Origin: Luteimonas sp. BLCC-B24
GTDB taxonomy: Bacteria; Pseudomonadota; Gammaproteobacteria; Xanthomonadales; Xanthomonadaceae
Assembly: GCF_028550595.1 (NCBI RefSeq)
Contig: NZ_JAQQGN010000002.1
Location: 248,001-312,000 of the forward strand
DNA: 64,000 nucleotides
Direction of reading: 5' to 3'
Part shown: one piece after another, positions 47,235 through 55,703 of the stretch
How positions within the stretch are numbered: position 1 is the first letter of the stretch
Layout: every line of letters starts with the position of its first letter
Made by a program: the position numbers and the translations under genes
Notes under the pieces: model-generated
What the model was told of the DNA's origin: nothing
Seen by the model: only the letters and a program-made list of their open reading frames with translations
Database searches by the model: none

Positions 47235-47645
47235 GTGCTGACCCCTGGCACCTCCGCGTCCCCCGACGCCCTGCGCCGCGCCGACCGCGTGGGGTTCGCC
47301 GCGTCGTTCCTGTGCGCCGTGCATTGCGCCCTGCTGCCGGTGGCGCTCGCGCTGGTGCCGGCGTTCGGCCTCAGCCTCGGCGGCTGGGTGGACATCGATC
47401 AGGCGTTCGTCGTGTTCGCCACGCTGCTCGGCGCCACCACGCTCACGCTGGGCTGGCGCCGGCATCGCGCCTTCCATGCTTGGGCGCTGCTGCTGCCGGG
47501 TCTGGCCCTGGTGTGGGCGGGCGCGTTCACCCATCTGCACGACCACACCATCACCCATGCGGTGGTGATGGCGGCTGGCGGTCTGCTGTTGGCGGCCGCG
47601 CACCTGATGAACCTGCGTCTGACCCACGCGCACCACCGCGGCTGA
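47235..47645 (+). CDS. MerC-domain inner-membrane protein
   Basis: 136 residues from GTG at 47235, preceded by a strong AAGAGGAG site at 47220-47227; an ATG at 47217 would fall almost at the predicted transcript start and is less likely. Four membrane helices are visible (about 15-40, 48-62, 72-90 and 98-118). The MerC signature pair is FLCAVHCALLP (two Cys four apart). The C-terminus is His-rich (THLHDHTITH, THAHHRG). MerC proteins carry metal across the inner membrane in mercury resistance. Here, beside Zur and ZnuD, zinc import is the likely task, inferred from context and His content. Confidence 0.83.
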   Translation: MLTPGTSASPDALRRADRVGFAASFLCAVHCALLPVALALVPAFGLSLGGWVDIDQAFVVFATLLGATTLTLGWRRHRAFHAWALLLPGLALVWAGAFTHLHDHTITHAVVMAAGGLLLAAAHLMNLRLTHAHHRG

Positions 47646-47672
47646 CCGCCGCTTCCCGAGCCGGCCGCGTGA

Positions 47673-47678
47673 TAGAAT
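47673..47678 (+). promoter_or_regulatory. Candidate -10 element of the THX gene
   Basis: TAGAAT in GTGATAGAATCC, 75 bases before the start codon at 47753. The -35 region is poor. Confidence 0.35.
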
Positions 47679-47752
47679 CCGCGGCCCTGTGCGCCCTCGT
47701 GGCGCACGTTCGCGTCTATCGCATTCAATTCGCAGCACATCAGGAGCAGACA

Positions 47753-47947
47753 ATGGGCAAGGGCGACCGCAAGACCCTCAAGGGCAAGCGTTACAACGCG
47801 AGCTACGGCAATTCCCGTTCGAAGGGCGTCGTCAAGGCCGCCGGCACCGCGACCGCACCGGTCGTGAAGAAGGCCGCGACCAAGACCGTTGCCAAGGCGC
47901 CGGCCAAGAAGGCCGTTGCAAAGAAGGCGGCGCCGAAGGCCGAGTAA
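47753..47947 (+). CDS. THX-type 30S ribosomal protein with Lys/Ala tail
   Basis: 64 residues from ATG at 47753 after CAGGAGCAGACA. The first 25 residues (MGKGDRKTLKGKRYNASYGN) match the bTHX/Thx pattern, a tiny basic protein placed at the top of the 30S head in some bacteria. The remaining 40 residues are Lys/Ala repeats (VKKAATKTVAKAPAKKAVAKK), like the tail of bacterial histone-H1-like proteins, which usual THX proteins (about 25-45 residues) lack. The tail may strengthen rRNA or nucleic-acid binding. A strong hairpin follows 22 bases after the stop, so the gene is probably a single-gene transcript. Confidence 0.8.
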   Translation: MGKGDRKTLKGKRYNASYGNSRSKGVVKAAGTATAPVVKKAATKTVAKAPAKKAVAKKAAPKAE

Positions 47948-47968
47948 TCCGGCCTCGCGTTGCACCGT

Positions 47969-47996
47969 CGAAAGCCCCGCACGCGCGGGGCTTTCG
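47969..47996 (+). terminator. Hairpin terminator of the THX gene
   Basis: CGAAAGCCCCGC (47969-47980) pairs perfectly with GCGGGGCTTTCG (47985-47996) around ACGC, a 12-base-pair stem. The T-rich part is inside the stem (CTTTC), so it could work on either strand. Confidence 0.75.
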
Positions 47997-48198
47997 CGTA
48001 TCTGGAGATGCGACCCGGTGCGCGAGTGTTGCATCGGCCCGGCCGCGCGGCGCCGGCGCTTCGCTGGAGACGTCCGGAGGCGCCGCGACGTCGAGGGCCG
48101 ACGCCGCCGTCGGGACAGGGCGCGGTCCGCACGCGCAGCGCCCGGCCCGGGCCACCTGCAGCGCATCCCCGCGCGCCGTGCGGGTGCCTGGCGCCGGC

Positions 48199-49434
48199 TC
48201 AGACCAGGCGGCGCCCACCGGCATAGGACATGGCCAGCAACGCACCGCCGAGCCAGTATCCGAGCTCGGCCGGCTGGTCGATGCGCCAGCAGGCGAAGTC
48301 CGCGCGCTGGCCCACCGCCAGCCGGCCACGGTCGTCCAGTCCGAGTGCACGTGCGGCGTGCACGGTGGCGCCGCGAAGGGCCTCTTCCGGCGCGAGGCGG
48401 AAATGCGTGCACGCCAGCTGCATCCCCTGGCGCAGCGACAGCAGTGGCGCGGTGCCCGGATTGCAGTCGGTCGCCACGGCCATCGGCACCCCGGCGGCGC
48501 GGAACGCATCCAGCGGCGGCAGGCGCGTCTCGCGCAGCACGTGGAAGGCGCCGGGCAGCAGCACCGCCACCGTGCCTGCTGCGGCCATCGCGGCCACGCC
48601 TGCGTCCGAGGTGTACTCGACATGGTCGGCCGACAGCCCGCCGAACTCGGCCACCAGCGCGGCGCCTTCGCCATCGCTGAGCTGGTCGGCGTGCAGCTTG
48701 ACCGGCAGGCCCAGTGAACGGGCGATCTCGAACACCCGCCGGGTCTGCGCGGCGCTGAACGCGATGCGCTCGGCGAAGGCATCGACCGCGTCCACCAGGC
48801 CCTCGGCATGCAACTGCGGCAACCAGGCGCAGACGGCGTCGATGTAGGCATCCGGCCGGTCCGCGAACTCCGGCGGCAGCGCGTGCGCACCGAGGAAGGT
48901 GGTGCGCACGGTGATTCCGAGCATCCCGCCGAGACGACGCGCGACACGCAGCATCTTGCGTTCGCTGTCCAGATCCAGGCCGTAGCCGGACTTGATCTCC
49001 AGCGTCGTCGCGCCGTCGGCGATCAGCGCGCGTGCGCGGGGCAGGGACTGCGCCAGCAGCGCGTCCTCGTCGGCGTCGCGCACCGCGCGCACGGTCGAGA
49101 CGATGCCGCCGCCGCTGCGTGCGATGTCCTCGTAGCTCGCGCCCTGCAGGCGCTGCTCGAATTCGCCGGCGCGATTGCCGGCGAACACCAGGTGCGTGTG
49201 GCAGTCGATCAGGCCCGGCGTCACGCAGCCGCCCGTCTCGATCACCTCGGCCGCCAGCCGCGCCGGTGCATCCGGCAGGGCGCCGCGCGTACCGACGTGG
49301 ACGATCACGCCGTCGCGCCAGCCGAGTGCGCCGTCTTCGATCAGGCCGTAGCCCGACGCGTCGGCGAGCGTGACCAGCGTGGCCCCCAGCAGCAGGCCAT
49401 CCCAGGCCTCAGTCGCCACCGCCACCCCCGCCAT
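48199..49434 (-). CDS. hutI: Imidazolonepropionase
   Basis: About 411 residues from ATG at 49434 ([23 protein letters not shown]); earlier Met codons at 49449 and 49479 exist but are not conserved in look. Amidohydrolase motifs: [23 protein letters not shown] (metal-binding HTH), [17 protein letters not shown] segment [26 protein letters not shown] and VATDCNPGT with the late metal Asp. It opens the imidazolone ring to formiminoglutamate in histidine breakdown. It is divergent from hutF; its 5' end overlaps a small gene on the same strand. Confidence 0.94.
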   Translation of the reverse strand: MAGVAVATEAWDGLLLGATLVTLADASGYGLIEDGALGWRDGVIVHVGTRGALPDAPARLAAEVIETGGCVTPGLIDCHTHLVFAGNRAGEFEQRLQGASYEDIARSGGGIVSTVRAVRDADEDALLAQSLPRARALIADGATTLEIKSGYGLDLDSERKMLRVARRLGGMLGITVRTTFLGAHALPPEFADRPDAYIDAVCAWLPQLHAEGLVDAVDAFAERIAFSAAQTRRVFEIARSLGLPVKLHADQLSDGEGAALVAEFGGLSADHVEYTSDAGVAAMAAAGTVAVLLPGAFHVLRETRLPPLDAFRAAGVPMAVATDCNPGTAPLLSLRQGMQLACTHFRLAPEEALRGATVHAARALGLDDRGRLAVGQRADFACWRIDQPAELGYWLGGALLAMSYAGGRRLV

Positions 49435-49609
49435 CGCTGCCGCCCGCATCGTGGCCGTCGTGGCGCGCCGACGTCGCATCGCCTCCGGTCACGGCGCATG
49501 CCGCCGCGGAGCGGCGCGTGCGCGTCGACGCGCGGCTGGCGAAGATCGCAACCAGGCCGCCGATTACGGCCACCAGTGCACACAGTATCGCGATCGAACT
49601 TGGGCTCAT
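49409..49609 (-). CDS. Small single-pass membrane protein with Gly/His-rich tail
   Basis: 66 residues. An N-terminal helix at about 4-26 ([20 protein letters not shown]) is followed by a basic stretch RASTRTRRS and a tail rich in Gly, Asp and His ([20 protein letters not shown]). A GGGAAC site lies before the ATG at 49609. The 3' end overlaps the hutI start by about 26 bases. Membrane helix plus Gly-rich acidic tail is a recurring form of small unknown proteins in this bacterial group, but the role is unknown and a chance frame cannot be excluded. Confidence 0.5.
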   Translation of the reverse strand: MSPSSIAILCALVAVIGGLVAIFASRASTRTRRSAAACAVTGGDATSARHDGHDAGGSDGGGGGGD

Positions 49610-49670
49610 CGGATGTTCCCGGCGGTCAGAACGGCTAGCCTACCGCACACGTTTTTCTGGAGCCGGCCCG

Positions 49671-50921
49671 ATGCACGACGTTCCCGCGGTCCATGTCCGG
49701 CGCACGCCCGCCGGCTGGCACCTGCCCGGTATCGCCAACCTGCATTCGCACGCCTTCCAGCGGACGATGGCCGGGCTGGCCGAAGTGCAGACCGATCCGG
49801 CGGATTCGTTCTGGACCTGGCGCGAGACCATGTACCGCATGGCGGGCCGCTTCGATCCCGACACGCTGCGCGCCGTGGCCACGCAGCTCTACGTCGAGAT
49901 GCTCGAAGCCGGTTACACCACGGTCTGCGAATTCCACTACATCCACCACGCCCCCGACGGTACGCCGTATGCGCCGGCCAGCGCGATGTCCGATGCGCTG
50001 ATCGAGGCGGCGGACGCCACCGGCATCCGTCTGGCCCTGTTGCCGGTGCTGTACATGCGCGGCGGCTTCGACGGGCGCGCGCTGGGCGCGCATCAGCGGC
50101 GTTTCGGCCACGACGTCGATGCCTATCTGCGCCTGTTCACGGATCTGCACGCGCGGCAGCACCCCGGCCTGCGTGTCGGCTGCGCCCTGCACAGCCTGCG
50201 TGCGGTGGCCGAGGACGCGATGCAGGCCGTGCTCGCCGCGCTGCCGGCCGATGCCCGCGTGCACGTGCACATCGCCGAACAGATCGCCGAGGTCGAGGAA
50301 TGCGTCGCGATACGCGGCGCGCGGCCGGTCGCCTGGCTGCTGGACCACGCGCAGGTCGATGCGCGCTGGACGCTGGTCCATGCCACGCATCTCGACGCAT
50401 CGGAGATCGCGGGCATCGCGCAGAGTGGGGCGACGGTCGCGATCTGCCCGACCACCGAAGCCAATCTCGGCGACGGCCTGTTTCCGCTGCGCGCGTATCT
50501 CGACGCCGGCGGCGCCTGGGGCATCGGGTCCGACTCCCACGTCTCGATCTCGCCTGTCGAAGAACTGCGCTGGCTCGAATACGGCCAGCGTCTGGTCACG
50601 CGTCGGCGCAACATCGCCGTCGCTCGTGACACGCCCAGCGTGGGCCGCACCCTGGTCGAAGGCGTCGTGCGCAGCGCCGCCGCGTCGACAGGGTTCGACA
50701 TGCGCGACGACCACGTGGTCCTCGACGCCGACGCCGCGCTGCTCGCCGGCGCCACCGAGCACGACGTGCTCGACCGCTGGATCTTCGCCGGCAACCGGCC
50801 GCTGGTCCGCGAGGTGCGCGTGGCCGGCCAGACGCGTGTCCGCGACGGACGTCACCCGCTGCACGCCGACGCGGCGCGCGGCTATGCCGCGGCGATGCAC
50901 CGGTTGCTCGCCGCGTCGTGA
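49671..50921 (+). CDS. hutF: Formimidoylglutamate deiminase, short N-terminus
   Basis: 416 residues. Amidohydrolase metal motif LPGIANLHSHAFQRTMAGLAE (about 20-40), then FHYIHHAPDG, HVHIAEQIAEVEEC, TLVHATHLD and GSDSHVSISPVEELRWLEYGQRL. HutF removes ammonia from formiminoglutamate to give formylglutamate in the five-step histidine route. Compared with the roughly 450 residues usual for the family, the N-terminal beta-domain strands before the metal motif are about 35 residues short, going straight from VHVRRTPAGWHLPG into the barrel. TGGAG at about 49658 supports ATG at 49671 as the true start. The gene is coupled to the GNAT gene by a four-base overlap. Confidence 0.92.
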   Translation: MHDVPAVHVRRTPAGWHLPGIANLHSHAFQRTMAGLAEVQTDPADSFWTWRETMYRMAGRFDPDTLRAVATQLYVEMLEAGYTTVCEFHYIHHAPDGTPYAPASAMSDALIEAADATGIRLALLPVLYMRGGFDGRALGAHQRRFGHDVDAYLRLFTDLHARQHPGLRVGCALHSLRAVAEDAMQAVLAALPADARVHVHIAEQIAEVEECVAIRGARPVAWLLDHAQVDARWTLVHATHLDASEIAGIAQSGATVAICPTTEANLGDGLFPLRAYLDAGGAWGIGSDSHVSISPVEELRWLEYGQRLVTRRRNIAVARDTPSVGRTLVEGVVRSAAASTGFDMRDDHVVLDADAALLAGATEHDVLDRWIFAGNRPLVREVRVAGQTRVRDGRHPLHADAARGYAAAMHRLLAAS

Positions 50922-51370
50922 GCGACGCGCTGCGCATCCGTCCGGCGCAACCGGCCGATCGCGCGGCGCTCGTCGCGATCTATGCCCGCGCCAAGCTCGA
51001 CGAACTGGCCCACGAACCGGTCGTGCCGGCGCTGGTCCCGCTGCCGCAGGACCGCGCGCGTCTCGCCACGCTCGATGCGTCGGAGATCTTCGTGGCCTGC
51101 GCGGCGTGCGTGCTCGGCTTCGGCGCGCGCACGACGGGCCGGATCACGATGCTGTTCGTCGATCCCGCCGCGCGCGGCGCCGGGATCGGCGCGGCGCTGC
51201 TGAGGCACATGCTCGCCGGCATGGCGGGGGCGGTCGAGCTGGACGTCGTGGCCTCGAATGCCGCGGCACTGGCTCTGTACCGGCGTGCGGGCTTCGTGCA
51301 CGGCGAGCGCGGCCGCGCCGTCTACAACGGGGTGGCGGTGGACGTGCTGCGCCTGCGCCGTCCGGCCTGA
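50918..51370 (+). CDS. GNAT-family N-acetyltransferase
   Basis: 150 residues from GTG at 50918, overlapping the hutF stop (GTGA). The acetyl-CoA motif is MLFVDPAARGAGIGAALLRHML (about 77-98), with the R/Q-x-x-G-x-G/A loop as RGAGIG. The C-terminal part ELDVVASNAAALALYRRAGFVHGE is typical. The acceptor is unknown. Coupling to hutF suggests co-expression with histidine breakdown, though no direct chemical role is evident. Confidence 0.88.
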   Translation: MSDALRIRPAQPADRAALVAIYARAKLDELAHEPVVPALVPLPQDRARLATLDASEIFVACAACVLGFGARTTGRITMLFVDPAARGAGIGAALLRHMLAGMAGAVELDVVASNAAALALYRRAGFVHGERGRAVYNGVAVDVLRLRRPA

Positions 51371-51492
51371 GCAGGCGGCTTCCGTCGCGGCGAGCGCGCG
51401 TTCGTCGCAGCGGAGCAGGGGTTCGTCGCATCGTCCGGCGCGGGCGGCGAAGCGGTTGCAGCATGGCACCATCGTCACGCAAGGAGTCCGCC

Positions 51493-53141
51493 ATGTTGAA
51501 GTCCGCATTGAGTCTCGCCATCGCCCTGTCGGCCTGTGCGTCCGCGGTGGCCGCACCGCTCACCGACGCCGCGCTGGCGCAGATCGTCGATCGGCGTCTG
51601 GCCGGTGATCGCACCGGCGCGTGTTTCGCGGTCGCGGTGATCGACGGGTCCCATGTGGCCCGCAGCTATCGCTGCGCGAACGCCGGCGCGCCGCCGCGCA
51701 TCGGTGCCGACAGCGCGTTCGAGATCGGTTCGGTGTCCAAGACCATGACCGCCGCGCTGCTGGCGGGCCTGATCGCGGAGGGCCGCGCATCGCTCGACGA
51801 TCCGCTGTCGGCCTACCTGCCCGAAGGCACGGCCGTGCCCGAGTACCAGGGCCAGCCGATCCGCCTGCGTCATATCGTCACCCACACCTCCGGCCTGCCG
51901 GCATTGCCCACGCGCATGCAGGGCGCGGACCCGGCGAATCCCTATGCGGCGCTGGACGACGGTGCGCTGCTGGCGTCACTCGGCGACGTCACCCTGGCGC
52001 AGGCACCGGGCAGCCGCTTCGAGTACTCGAACTTCGCCTCGATGCTGTTGTCCTACGCCGTCGCGCGGCGCGCGGGCCAGCCGTTCGAAGCCGCGCTCGA
52101 TGCGCGGGTATTCACGCCGCTCGCCATGCAGGGGGCCTACATCGCGCAGCCACCCGCGGGCGTGCGTGCCGCGCCGGGCCACGTGCCCGGCGGTCAGGTC
52201 ACACCGGCCTGGACCTTTCCCGACGCGCTGGCCGGGGTCGGCGGTGTACGCGCGACCCTCGACGACATGGTGCGCTACGTCCAGGCGCAGCTCGGCGACG
52301 TGCCCGGGAGTGCGGCCACGGCGACAGTGGCCGCGCTGAAGCTCACCCAGCAGCCGGTCTCCGAGCAGCCGCCGATGGCGATGCACTGGATGCGGGTGCC
52401 GGTCAACGGACGCGAGGTGCTGATGCACGAGGGCGGCACGGGCGGCTTCTCGGCTCTGGTCGGCTTCGATCCCGGTCGCGAGCGTGGCGTGGTGGTGCTG
52501 TCGGATACCGCGCTCACCGCGCTCGGTGGGCTCGGCAGTCTGGGCATGCATCTGCTCGATCCCGCCGTGCCGATCGGCGCACCGCGGCGCGCGACCACGC
52601 CGCCGGACGCCGTGCTCGACGGCCTGGTCGGCACCTGGCGCCTCGGAGCGGACATGCGGGTCGAACTCTGCGCGCGGGCGATACGCTGACAATCCGCCCG
52701 GACGGCCAGCCGACGTTCGAGCTCGGCTACGACGATGCAGGTGATTTCTACCCGCTGCAGTTCGACGCGCTGCTGTCACCCCGTCGCGCGGCCGACGGCC
52801 GCTACGCGTTCGCCTGGCACCAGGGCGGCGCCGTGCTCGCGGCGACGCGGGTCGACGCGGCCACGCCGTCGCCGCCGGCGCTCTCGGCCGACCAACTCGC
52901 AGCGTATGCGGGCGTGTACACACTGATGCCCGGCTTCGTGCTGACGATCGATGCCGCCGACGGACGGCTGCGCGCACAGGCGACGGGACAGAGCGCGTTC
53001 CTGCTCGAGGCGATCGGCCGCGATCGCTTCGGCGCGGCGGCGTTCGGCATCGAGCTGCAGTTCGAGCGCGGGCCCGACGGCGCGGTGCGCGCCCTGGAGC
53101 TGCATCAGGGCGGGCGGGTGCAGCGTGGCAGCCGTGGTTGA
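51493..53141 (+). pseudogene. Class-C beta-lactamase-like serine hydrolase, frameshifted
   Basis: The reading frame starts at ATG 51493 after AAGGAG, with a signal peptide (ALSLAIALSACASAVAA). It carries the beta-lactamase/transpeptidase-like fold with Ser in EIGSVSKTMTAAL (SxxK), YSNF (YxN) and a HEGGTGGF motif. At about 52668 the frame breaks: as written it stops at 52689 (398 residues). A minus-one shift, equal to one missing base near CTCTGCG, would continue GDTLTIRPDGQPTFELGYDDAG and a C-terminal beta domain to 53141. The N-terminal catalytic part is intact, so a shortened protein may still be made. A sequencing error in GC-rich DNA is possible. Confidence 0.72.
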
Positions 53142-54381
53142 GGGGCCGGGGCTGCACACCGGCCCGCTGTCGCTGCGTCGCCCGTTGCCGGACGACGTCG
53201 TGGTCGGCGGTGACTTCCTGTGGACACGCTACCGTCGCTATCCGGTGTTCAGCGCGCCGTGGCTGGCCGGGCGCACCCTGCTGTTCGGCAGCCTGATCCT
53301 GATCTTCGCCATCCTCACGCTGCTGGGCACGCTGATGGCGCCGGTCACCCTGCGCGGCGCGCTCGGTGCGAGCGCCTATACCTTCGTCGGGTTTCTGATG
53401 ATGACCACGGCCGGGCCGGGTCTCGCCACTCTGACCCGTCATCTCGGCCTGGCCGCGCGCGTCGAGCGGGTCCTCGTGGTGCTGGCGCTGTGTGCGGGCA
53501 TCGCGGTGGCCTATGGCGTCGACAGCTGGGCGAGCGCGCACATCAACGCCTTTCTGGTCTCGGAGATGGGGTACGGCCTGATCGATCGCGACAGCCTCGA
53601 GCAGCAGACCGCGCAGCCGGTGATCCAGCAGCTCGGCTTCGTGGTCAAGCTGATGACGGCGTTGCTGATCTACGGGCTGCTGGGCGGCGGCGCCGCCGTG
53701 CGGGCCTACTTCAGCGAACAGCGGCGTCTGGCCGAAAGCCGTCATCGCCGCGAACTGGCGGCGGCGCAGTCGCGCCAGCACGAGTCCGAGCTGCGCCTGG
53801 GCGCCCTGCAGGCGCAGGTCGAGCCGCACTTCCTGTTCAACACCCTGGCCTCGGTACGCGCGCTGGTGCGCCAGGACGCAGGCCGTGCCGAGGCGATGCT
53901 CGACGCGCTGGTGGACTACCTGCGCAGCACGATCCCGCGGTTGCGCGACGATCAGGCGCGGCTGGCCTCCACGCTCGGCGAACAGCTCGATCTGTGCGCG
54001 CGTTATCTCGAGGTCATGCGCCTGCGCACCGGCGACCGCCTGCAATACACCGTCGAGGCCGACGACGCGCTGCGCGGTCTGGCGTATCCGCCGTTGCTGC
54101 TGATCACGCTGGTGGAAAACGCGGTCAAGCACGGCATCGAACCCAGGCCGGGCGCAGGCCGGATCGCCATTCGCGCGTGGACGGCCGACGACGCGCTGCG
54201 CGTGCGTGTGGTCGACGACGGCGCCGGCCTGTCCCCGGGTGTCGGCGGCGGCATGGGTCTGGCCAACGTGCGCGAGCAGCTCGCCGTCCGCTTCGGGCCG
54301 CGCGCGTCGCTGCGCCTGAGCGGCGCACCGGGTGGCGGCGCCCAGGCCGAGATCCGCACGCCGCTGGACGCACGTCCATGA
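53125..54381 (+). CDS. LytS-type sensor histidine kinase
   Basis: 418 residues from GTG at 53125 (GTG at 53134 is equally possible). Four membrane helices lie at about 48-68, 78-100, 112-130 and 175-195, with no large periplasmic sensor. The His_kinase domain has phospho-acceptor His235 in VEPHFLFNTLASVRALV, then ATPase motifs LVENAVKHGIEP and VVDDGAGLSPG with GLANVREQL. It pairs with the LytTR regulator gene that overlaps its end by four bases (ATGA). Its start lies inside the 3' part of the frameshifted hydrolase. The signal is unknown; related pairs respond to envelope stress or pyruvate. Confidence 0.92.
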   Translation: MAAVVEGPGLHTGPLSLRRPLPDDVVVGGDFLWTRYRRYPVFSAPWLAGRTLLFGSLILIFAILTLLGTLMAPVTLRGALGASAYTFVGFLMMTTAGPGLATLTRHLGLAARVERVLVVLALCAGIAVAYGVDSWASAHINAFLVSEMGYGLIDRDSLEQQTAQPVIQQLGFVVKLMTALLIYGLLGGGAAVRAYFSEQRRLAESRHRRELAAAQSRQHESELRLGALQAQVEPHFLFNTLASVRALVRQDAGRAEAMLDALVDYLRSTIPRLRDDQARLASTLGEQLDLCARYLEVMRLRTGDRLQYTVEADDALRGLAYPPLLLITLVENAVKHGIEPRPGAGRIAIRAWTADDALRVRVVDDGAGLSPGVGGGMGLANVREQLAVRFGPRASLRLSGAPGGGAQAEIRTPLDARP

Positions 54382-55145
54382 GCGGCGTGTCGATCACCGC
54401 GCTGATCGCCGAGGACGAGGCGCCCCAGCGTGCGGCCCTGCTGGACATGCTCGACGCCGCATGGCCGGAGCTGGAGCTCGTCGCGGCGTGCGAGGACGGC
54501 ATCGCCGCACTGCAGGCCGCCGCCGAACACCGTCCGCGCGTCGCCTTTCTCGATATCCGCATGCCCGGCGTGGGCGGACTCGACGTCGCACGCGCCGTCG
54601 CGGCCGGCGGCGGGCTGGTGGTGTTCACCACCGCTTATGACGAATACGCCATCCGCGCCTTCGACGCCGGCGCCGTCGACTACCTGCTCAAGCCGGTGAC
54701 CGAAGCCCGGCTGCGGATGGCCGTGGCGCGGCTGCAGGCGCGGCTGGCGCAGCCGCCGGCGGACGATCTGCAGGCGCGCGTGGACGAGCTGGAAGCCCGG
54801 CTGCGTCCTGCGGGCGACCGTCTGATCCGCTGGATCAGCGCCGGCGTCGGCGATCACGTGCGCATGATCGGCATCGACGAGGTGCTGTTCTTCCAGGCGC
54901 AGGACAAGTACGTGCGCGTGGTGACGGCCGAGGGCGAGGCGCTGATCCGCACGCCGCTCAAGGAGCTGCTGGCGGGCCTCGATCCCGACGTGTTCTGGCA
55001 GGTGCATCGCGGCACCGTGGTGCGCGTGTCGACGATCGCCCGCGTGCGGCGTGACGAACTCGGCAGGAGCCGCATCGAGCTGCGCGGGCATCGCGAAACA
55101 CTGCCGGTGAGCGCGGCGTTCGTGCACCGCTTCCGCGGCATGTGA
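54378..55145 (+). CDS. LytTR-family response regulator
   Basis: 255 residues. Receiver domain with acidic pair EDE (about 12-14), phospho-acceptor Asp59 in VAFLDIRMPG, Thr in VFTTAYDEYAIRAFDAGAVDYLLKPV and the conserved Lys. The LytTR DNA-binding domain follows at about 150-250 (IDEVLFFQAQDKYVRVVTAEGEALIRTPLKELL, FWQVHRGTVV). It acts as a transcription activator or repressor under control of the LytS-type kinase encoded just before. Targets are not visible, but the upstream serine hydrolase gene and the pair's own promoter are candidates. Confidence 0.94.
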   Translation: MSGVSITALIAEDEAPQRAALLDMLDAAWPELELVAACEDGIAALQAAAEHRPRVAFLDIRMPGVGGLDVARAVAAGGGLVVFTTAYDEYAIRAFDAGAVDYLLKPVTEARLRMAVARLQARLAQPPADDLQARVDELEARLRPAGDRLIRWISAGVGDHVRMIGIDEVLFFQAQDKYVRVVTAEGEALIRTPLKELLAGLDPDVFWQVHRGTVVRVSTIARVRRDELGRSRIELRGHRETLPVSAAFVHRFRGM

Positions 55146-55187
55146 GGCCGGGGTGCAGCGCACCGGCGGCACGCGCGCCCGCACCGC

Positions 55188-55703
55188 CTACAGCAGGCGA
55201 TCGCCGCGCGGCCACGCGCCTTCGAGCGTCAGCAGGAACTGCTTTGTCGGCAGGCCGCCGCCGAAGCCGGTCAGTGCGCCGCCTGCGCCGATGACGCGGT
55301 GGCAGGGCACCACGATCGACAGGGGATTGCGTCCGTTGGCGGCGCCGACCGCGCGGCTCGCGCCAGGCCGGCCGATCATGCGCGCCAGATCGACGTAGCT
55401 CGCCGTCGCGCCGTAAGGAATCCGCGTGAGTGCGGCCCACACCTCGCCCTGGAACGGCGTGCCGCGCGCGGCGAGCGGCAGGTCGAACGTGCGGCGCGTG
55501 CCCGCGAAATACTCGGCGAGCTGCTGCTCCGTCGCGTCGAGCACCGCATGCGCGCCCTGGCGCCAGTGGTCGCCGCGCGACACGGGGTGGCGATGCCGGG
55601 CGAATTCCACGGCGTGCAGGCCGGCATCGGACGCGGCGAGAAACAGCGGACCGACGGGGCTTGCGACGGCGCGGGTGAACACGTGCGGGGTGGCGTGGCT
55701 CAT
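55188..55703 (-). CDS. ogt: Methylated-DNA--protein-cysteine methyltransferase
   Basis: 171 residues. The alkyl-acceptor Cys134 lies in VVPCHRVIG, preceded by the DNA-binding helix region QGEVWAALTRIPYGATASYVDLARMIG and ASRAVGAANGRNPLSIV. The protein accepts methyl groups from O6-methylguanine irreversibly. Start ATG at 55701-55703 overlaps the alkA-type stop by four bases, so the two are translationally coupled. Together with the Ada-AlkA fusion it makes an alkylation-repair operon in which Ada functions are split between two polypeptides. Confidence 0.95.
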   Translation of the reverse strand: MSHATPHVFTRAVASPVGPLFLAASDAGLHAVEFARHRHPVSRGDHWRQGAHAVLDATEQQLAEYFAGTRRTFDLPLAARGTPFQGEVWAALTRIPYGATASYVDLARMIGRPGASRAVGAANGRNPLSIVVPCHRVIGAGGALTGFGGGLPTKQFLLTLEGAWPRGDRLL

